Shown here: in pieces, positions 59,313 through 64,000 of the stretch | Layout: each line of letters begins with the position of its first letter | Position numbering within the stretch: position 1 is the first letter of the stretch | Assembly (NCBI RefSeq): GCF_000519205.1 | Contig: NZ_KI912598.1 | Span: 324,390-388,389 of the forward strand | From: Amycolatopsis taiwanensis DSM 45107 | GTDB lineage: Bacteria > Actinomycetota > Actinomycetes > Mycobacteriales > Pseudonocardiaceae | Length of the DNA: 64,000 bases | Reading direction: 5' to 3' | Program-made: the position numbers and the translations under genes | The notes under the pieces: model-generated | What the model was told of the DNA's origin: nothing | What the model saw: the letters and a program-made list of their open reading frames with translations, nothing else | The model's database searches: none

Positions 59313-60020
59313 TCATTTCGGCTTGGTGGCCCACAGGATGACGTTCGTGCCGAAGAACTTCTTGCGCCACCCGATGTCCCGGAAACCGAGTCCACTCAGC
59401 ATATCGGCGATATGTTGCGGTGACTTGAAGGCGAGCGTGCTGGATTCGAGATAGGTGTAGGACGACCGGTCGCGAGCCACGAGCTGCCCCAACAGCGGAA
59501 CAACCACGCGAACTCCCCACCCCATGATCGGTTTCAGCAGGCCGCTCGGGGGACAGGTTTCGAGAATCACGATCCGGCCGCCAGGCTTGAGAACTCGGTA
59601 TTGTTCGCGAAGCACTCCGGCCAGGTCCTCGACGTTGCGGAGGAGATAGCCCTCGGTGATCCCGTCGAAAGACTCGTTCTCGAACGGCAGGCAGGCTGCA
59701 TCCGCACGCTGCCATCGAATCGCGTCAGCCCCAGGCTTGGCCATGGCACGACTCAGCATCTCCTCCGAGAAGTCGACGCCCGTCACGGCGGAGGCAGGGT
59801 AGCGCCGTGCCGCCTCCAAAGCGATCACACCTGTACCGGTGGCCAGGTCCAACAGCTGTCCGCCCGCGGCCGGTGCGACACGCGCGGCCACCTCGCGGCA
59901 CCATTTTTCATGGCGGCCGAGCGTCATGACGAAGTTCATCCGGTCGTAGTACCCGGCGATCTTCTCGAAGATCCCGTGTACTTCGGAGCCTTTGTCGCGA
60001 GGCATGCGGTCAGTTGTCAC
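59313..60020 (-). CDS. ubiE: UbiE/MenG-type C-methyltransferase (demethylmenaquinone)
   Basis: 235 residues. Y-Y-D-R-M-N-F-V-M-T-L-G near residue 24-35, motif I L-L-D-L-A-T-G-T-G-V-I-A, V-D-F-S-E-E-M-L, and 'L-K-P-G-G-R-I-V-I-L-E-T' are UbiE family marks. It should methylate demethylmenaquinone to menaquinone, the actinobacterial quinone. The housekeeping menG is usually placed elsewhere, so this could be a paralogue with another substrate. No other men gene here. Confidence 0.8.
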   Translation of the reverse strand: MTTDRMPRDKGSEVHGIFEKIAGYYDRMNFVMTLGRHEKWCREVAARVAPAAGGQLLDLATGTGVIALEAARRYPASAVTGVDFSEEMLSRAMAKPGADAIRWQRADAACLPFENESFDGITEGYLLRNVEDLAGVLREQYRVLKPGGRIVILETCPPSGLLKPIMGWGVRVVVPLLGQLVARDRSSYTYLESSTLAFKSPQHIADMLSGLGFRDIGWRKKFFGTNVILWATKPK

Positions 60021-60164
60021 CTTCGGGGCCTCCTCTGCCAGGAATGCTCACTGCCGACTCGCTCTGGAGGTCATTCCGGAAACGTCCGACCCGATCATGA
60101 TGCCGCTATATCCAACGGGTCACACGTGAGGAACCCCGCTCTGCGGCGAAAGTCACGCCGGTGA

Positions 60165-61361
60165 TTACCGGTGACAGCTATCCGCATACTCACCAACGGT
60201 GATGTTCTCGGCGGTTTTGCGGGCGATCTTGGTGGCCATGTTCTTGCCCGGCAGGTAGGGCATGACCTTGTAGTACCGGTTGAGGGCCGCGGCCATGAAG
60301 CGGTTGCCGGGGACCATGAGCTTGGCGACGCCGTCGCCCATCTTCTGGCAGCCCACCGCGTACGCGCGCATCTCATCCTCATAGCGGACGAACGCGACGC
60401 GGTGGTCGCCCTGCGCGGCGGCCAGTTCACCCGCCAGTACGTACGCACCGACGAGCGCGAGGCCGGATCCCATGCCCGACAGGGAAGACGGGCAGTAAGC
60501 GGCGTCGCCGACCAGGGCGACGCGGCCGCGGGTCCAGGCGTCCATGCGGACCTGCCCGACCGAGTCGAAGTAGAAGTCGGGCGCGTGCCGCATCTCGTGC
60601 AGCAGCCGGTCGCTCTGCCAGCCGTTGCCCGTGAACTGCTCGGTCAGGATCGCTTGTTGCCGCGCCACGTCGCGGCGATCCAGGTCCAGGTCCGGCGAGC
60701 CGAAGTAGAAGACGGCCTTGGCCTCGGCGTTGTGGCGGGCACTGTACATCGCCACGAGCTTGTTCGCGGTGCGGTAGGCGTGGCCGGTGTGGTCGAGCCC
60801 GAGGTGGTTGTCGGTGGTGAAGATCGCGCAGTAGACGCCGAGATGCTTGACGAAATTCTCCTCGGGTCCGAAGGTCAGCCGGCGGGTGTTGGAGTGCAGC
60901 CCGTCGGCGCCGATGACCAGGTCGAACCTGCGCGGCGCGGAGCGTTCGAAGGTGACGGCCACCCCGTCGGCGTCCTCGGTGAGTGAGGTAATGGAGTCGC
61001 CGAAGATGTATTCGGTGTGTTCGCTGGTCGCGTGGTAGAGGATGCGGGCCAGGTCGCCGCGCAGAATCTCGATGTCTCCGGCGAACAGGTCGGCGGGCAG
61101 TTGGGCCACCGGCTTGCCTGCGCTGTTGACGTAGGACATGGAGCCGGTGCCGGTGCGGGCGCGTTCGATGTCGTCCAGAATGCCCATGCGGCGCAGGATC
61201 GACAGGTGTGCCTCGCCGCGGAAATCGACGGCGTAGCCGCCATCCCGGAGCGCGGGGGCGCGCTCCACGATGGTGGGGTTGAAGCCGTGGCGGTGGAGCC
61301 AGTAGGCGAGCGCGGGGCCGGCGACCGAAGCGCCGGAGATCAGTACGTTGCGGTTCGTCAT
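60165..61361 (-). CDS. FAD-dependent aromatic monooxygenase
   Basis: 398 residues of the p-hydroxybenzoate-hydroxylase fold. FAD motif L-I-S-G-A-S-V-A-G-P-A-L-A-Y-W-L, D-G motif V-I-G-A-D-G-L-H-S, and G-D motif L-V-G-D-A-A-Y-C-P-S. This subgroup includes antibiotic-inactivating and tailoring hydroxylases. Its start lies 35 bp after the stop of the AfsR-like regulator on the same strand, so that regulator is probably linked to it. Confidence 0.88.
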   Translation of the reverse strand: MTNRNVLISGASVAGPALAYWLHRHGFNPTIVERAPALRDGGYAVDFRGEAHLSILRRMGILDDIERARTGTGSMSYVNSAGKPVAQLPADLFAGDIEILRGDLARILYHATSEHTEYIFGDSITSLTEDADGVAVTFERSAPRRFDLVIGADGLHSNTRRLTFGPEENFVKHLGVYCAIFTTDNHLGLDHTGHAYRTANKLVAMYSARHNAEAKAVFYFGSPDLDLDRRDVARQQAILTEQFTGNGWQSDRLLHEMRHAPDFYFDSVGQVRMDAWTRGRVALVGDAAYCPSSLSGMGSGLALVGAYVLAGELAAAQGDHRVAFVRYEDEMRAYAVGCQKMGDGVAKLMVPGNRFMAAALNRYYKVMPYLPGKNMATKIARKTAENITVGEYADSCHR

Positions 61362-61396
61362 GACGCTAAGACTGCAAGGGCGCGCTCACCGCGGGC

Positions 61397-64000
61397 TCAC
61401 CGTGAAGTCACCGCCTGGACGAGGTCGTCGGACAGTCCGAGCATGCGGAGCGTGTCCGGCACGGAGGGGGCCAGGTCAGCCACTGCTCCGATGGCCTGTT
61501 GGTAGGACGTGCGGGCGGCGGCGTGATCGCCGCGTACTTCGGCGATGCGGCCGAGCCCGGCGAGGCAGCGCACCCGGTCGCCGAGGCTCTTGACCCAGTG
61601 CGGATCGATTCGGTCGAGCGCATCGGTGTAGAGCCGTTCCGCTTCGGCCGGGTCTCCCTCCCGCAGGGCGATGTCGCCGAGCCCGCGCAGGGCCGCCGCC
61701 AGACAGGCGGCGCTGCCGGTGCGGCGGGCCAGGTCCGCGGCTTGGGCATAGTCCGCGCGGGCTGCCGTCGTCTCGGTGTCGGCGCGGTGGTCGGCCCGGC
61801 TGGCCAGCAGGTCGGCCGAGTCCTCCTGCGCGCCGAGTTGTTCGGTCAGGGCCAGGGCCCGGTCGATCAGCGCGATCGCCCGAGCGCGATCACCCCGCCC
61901 GTCCGCCAGGCCGGCGAGCGCGTCCAGCGCCACGGCCGTGCCCCATCGGTCTCCGAGCGCACCGAATCCGTCGGCGGCCAGGTCGAACGCTCGCTCGGCC
62001 GCCGCGGTGTCTCCGTCGCCCAGCGCCCCGAAACCCGCGACGTACTGGGCGGTCGCCCGCGCCCATGGCTCGGGGCAGTTTTGCTGGGCCGAGACGAGCG
62101 CGAACGCCGCCTGCCGATCGCCCTCGCTCGCGTTCCGCATCATCCACGGCAACAGGACGACGGGGTAGCGGCCCGGCCGGTCGCCGGGCCACGCGGCGGT
62201 CAAGACCTTTTCGGCGGTCGCGCGGTGGCGCTGCCACGTCGGCCGGTCGGACGCGGCCAGCAGCACGCATGCCGCGTAGTCCTCGCCGAGCCCGGCGGGC
62301 GGGCCGGCACCGATCAAGCCGAGCAGCGTGATCGCGTACGGGGCGGCTGAAGTGGACGTGCCGCGGATCCACAGGTAGGCCGAGGCCGCGGCGAGTAGCT
62401 CCAAGCCGGTGGTGACGTTCGGCGTCTCGACCGCCCAACGCAGGGCCGTCAGAAGATTCTCGTGTTCGGCTACCAGGCGCGGCAGCCACTGCAGCTGTTC
62501 GGCTCGCCGCAGATGTGGGTCCGCTGAACGCAGCAGATCCAGTACTTGGTCGGCGTGAGCCTGTTGCGCCGACTCGCGTTCGCCCGCCTCGTCGAGCTGT
62601 TCGGCGGCGTAGGCGCGGATCGTCTCCAGCATCCGGTAACGGCCGTGCGAGACCTCCAGGAGTGACTTGTCGACCAGCGATTCCAGCGTTTCCTCGTCGG
62701 TGCCGCACACCCGCGCCGCGGCTCGGGCGGTCGCGCCGCCGGCGAAGACCGAGAACCGCCGCGCGGCCCGTAGCTCGGATTCGGCGAGCAGGTCCCAGCT
62801 CCACGCGATCACCGAGCGCAGCGTCCGATGTCGTTCGGCGATCGTGCGGCTGCCCCGGCTGCCGACGCCCAGCCGCGCGGTGAGATCGTCGATGTCCAGT
62901 GTGCGCACGCGTGCCGCCGCGAGTTCGATGGCCAGCGGCAGGTCGTCCAGGGCCGCGCAGATCCGCCGCACCAGCCCGTCCTCGGCGGTGAAACCACGCC
63001 GGACGGCCGTGGCCCGGTCGGCGAACAGCCGCACGGCTGCGGCCTCGTCAAGCGGGCGCACCTGGTGCAGGGTCTCGCCGATGATGCCGAGCGGCTCCCG
63101 GCTGGTGGCCAGGATCCGCAGTCGCGGGCAGGCCGCCAGCAGCCGTGCCACCACCTCGGCGGCAGTCTCGATCACATGCTCGCAGTTGTCCAGAACCAGT
63201 ACGAGCGCGCGGTCCGACAGGGCCGCGATCAGGCGATCGATCGGCGCCTGCGGTCCGTCCGTGAGCTGTAGCGCGTTCTCGCGAAGGCCGAGCGCGCCCA
63301 GCAGCGCCCGCGCCAGCCCGGCGCCGTCGCTCGACGGGGCCAGCTCCGCGAAGCACACCTCGTCGGTTGCGAGCGCGGCGACCTCGACCGACAGCCGGGT
63401 CTTGCCGACGCCGCCGGGGCCGATCAGCGTGACCAGCCGGGCGGTACGCAGCAGGTCCGCGATCTCGGTCACCTCCTCGTCGCGGCCCACGAAGGAGGTC
63501 AGCTGGGCGGGCGGAGCGGCGAGCGACGGCAACGCATCGGCGTTCAGCAGTTCCCGGTGCAGCGCGGCCAGTTCGACGGAGGGGCCGGCACCCAGTTCCT
63601 CGGCCAGGTGCCGCCTGGTCGCCTCGAACACCGCCAGCGCCTCGGCCTGCCCGCCTTCGGCGGACAGCGCCCGGATCAGCAGTCCCGCCAATCGTTCCCG
63701 GAGCGGATGGCGGCCGACCAGCTCGCGTAGCTCCGGCACGGCCGCGCGGTGCCCGCCGAGCCGTAGTTCGGCTTCGAACCGGTCCTCCAGTGCCCCGAGC
63801 CGCATCTCCTCCAACCGGACGGCGGCGGACTGGGCCGTCTCGCTCTCGGTGATTTCGGCCAGCGCGGGCCCGCGCCACAACTCCAGGGCATCACGCAGCA
63901 GCGCCACCGCCTGATCGGCCTCGCCGTCGCGCAACGCCGCCCGGCCCTGCCCGGCCAGCCGCTCGAACCGGCAGGCGTCCACGGTGTCGTCCGCGACGAC
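61397..64000 (-). CDS. AfsR-type regulator (BTAD, NB-ARC, TPR), N terminus beyond the window
   Basis: 867 residues visible; the frame is open at the right edge. It begins inside the BTAD domain (W-R-G-P-A-L-A-E-I, then R-L-A-G-L-L-I-R-A-L ... L-A-E-E-L-G-A-G-P-S), followed by an NTPase with Walker A G-P-G-G-V-G-K-T-R-L-S (about 63400-63430), Walker B L-V-L-V-L-D-N-C-E-H-V, and a C-terminal TPR-like half with many Ala-rich helix pairs. ATP-dependent activators of this type control secondary metabolism or resistance genes; the FAD monooxygenase downstream is the likely target. The DNA-binding part is outside. Confidence 0.88.
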   Translation of the reverse strand, partial: VVADDTVDACRFERLAGQGRAALRDGEADQAVALLRDALELWRGPALAEITESETAQSAAVRLEEMRLGALEDRFEAELRLGGHRAAVPELRELVGRHPLRERLAGLLIRALSAEGGQAEALAVFEATRRHLAEELGAGPSVELAALHRELLNADALPSLAAPPAQLTSFVGRDEEVTEIADLLRTARLVTLIGPGGVGKTRLSVEVAALATDEVCFAELAPSSDGAGLARALLGALGLRENALQLTDGPQAPIDRLIAALSDRALVLVLDNCEHVIETAAEVVARLLAACPRLRILATSREPLGIIGETLHQVRPLDEAAAVRLFADRATAVRRGFTAEDGLVRRICAALDDLPLAIELAAARVRTLDIDDLTARLGVGSRGSRTIAERHRTLRSVIAWSWDLLAESELRAARRFSVFAGGATARAAARVCGTDEETLESLVDKSLLEVSHGRYRMLETIRAYAAEQLDEAGERESAQQAHADQVLDLLRSADPHLRRAEQLQWLPRLVAEHENLLTALRWAVETPNVTTGLELLAAASAYLWIRGTSTSAAPYAITLLGLIGAGPPAGLGEDYAACVLLAASDRPTWQRHRATAEKVLTAAWPGDRPGRYPVVLLPWMMRNASEGDRQAAFALVSAQQNCPEPWARATAQYVAGFGALGDGDTAAAERAFDLAADGFGALGDRWGTAVALDALAGLADGRGDRARAIALIDRALALTEQLGAQEDSADLLASRADHRADTETTAARADYAQAADLARRTGSAACLAAALRGLGDIALREGDPAEAERLYTDALDRIDPHWVKSLGDRVRCLAGLGRIAEVRGDHAAARTSYQQAIGAVADLAPSVPDTLRMLGLSDDLVQAVTSR

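Overview
The window is high-GC actinobacterial chromosome, most likely from the Pseudonocardiaceae (Amycolatopsis-like). The evidence is the dense GC-rich coding, frequent GTG starts, a mycothiol system (mycothione reductase, a DinB-type protein, a mycothiol-nitroreductase-family protein), an F420-type LLM oxidoreductase, a 180-kDa NAD-glutamate dehydrogenase, and two gene blocks with the order known from Mycobacterium tuberculosis: cdsA-rlmN-dxr-rip1-ispG-GNAT-map-mtr, and ssb-like-ettA-gdh-(4HBT)-(hypothetical)-glbO-HNH-pepN-Rv2466c-like-rpiB-nei.

Region 1 (1-16 kb) is mainly housekeeping: phospholipid synthesis (cdsA, cut by the window edge), 23S rRNA modification (rlmN), two steps of the MEP isoprenoid pathway (dxr, ispG) around the site-2 protease rip1, methionine aminopeptidase and mycothione reductase. 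Between them lie a VOC protein, a methyltransferase, a PadR repressor with a likely operator, a divergent GntR/MFS pair and a secreted trypsin-like protease. Region 2 (16-28 kb) holds bioF, a DEAD-box helicase, a RIO kinase, an amino-acid-oxidase-type flavoprotein, YaaA, a PP2C phosphatase, a small S1-domain protein, a secreted I36-type protein, a pair of consensus DnaA boxes, and an MFS gene joined to a CopD/CtaG fusion.

Region 3 (28.1-32.6 kb) is the most interesting stretch. A small SARP/BTAD regulator and an 84-residue protein face three short peptide genes (66, 64 and 59 aa) and a membrane M50 metalloprotease with an N-terminal PqqD-like region. All three peptides carry A-[DE]-L-L-x-x-x-E near the N terminus, followed by unrelated C-terminal parts, as in leader/core precursors. 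Two of the three have the same upstream element: TGACG repeated with an 11-bp period about 9 bp before a -10-like CTTACT, which is the architecture of SARP targets. I read this as a small regulator-precursor-protease system, possibly RiPP-like, with no classical modification enzyme beside it.

Region 4 (32.7-57.6 kb) is the second conserved block, with an 819-aa TPR/disordered protein between ettA and gdh. It also contains a 110-aa protein made of 14 copies of the hexapeptide GTRVTx, and an LLM oxidoreductase/SnoaL-like operon under a sequence that matches the KstR consensus. Region 5 (57.7-64 kb) contains tRNA-Gly, a second truncated globin between two imperfect 100-bp direct repeats, a gene-poor 0.7 kb, a UbiE/MenG methyltransferase, an FAD monooxygenase, and an AfsR-type regulator cut by the window edge.

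Two families of GC-rich palindromic intergenic repeats, plus several long perfect hairpins, punctuate the whole window.
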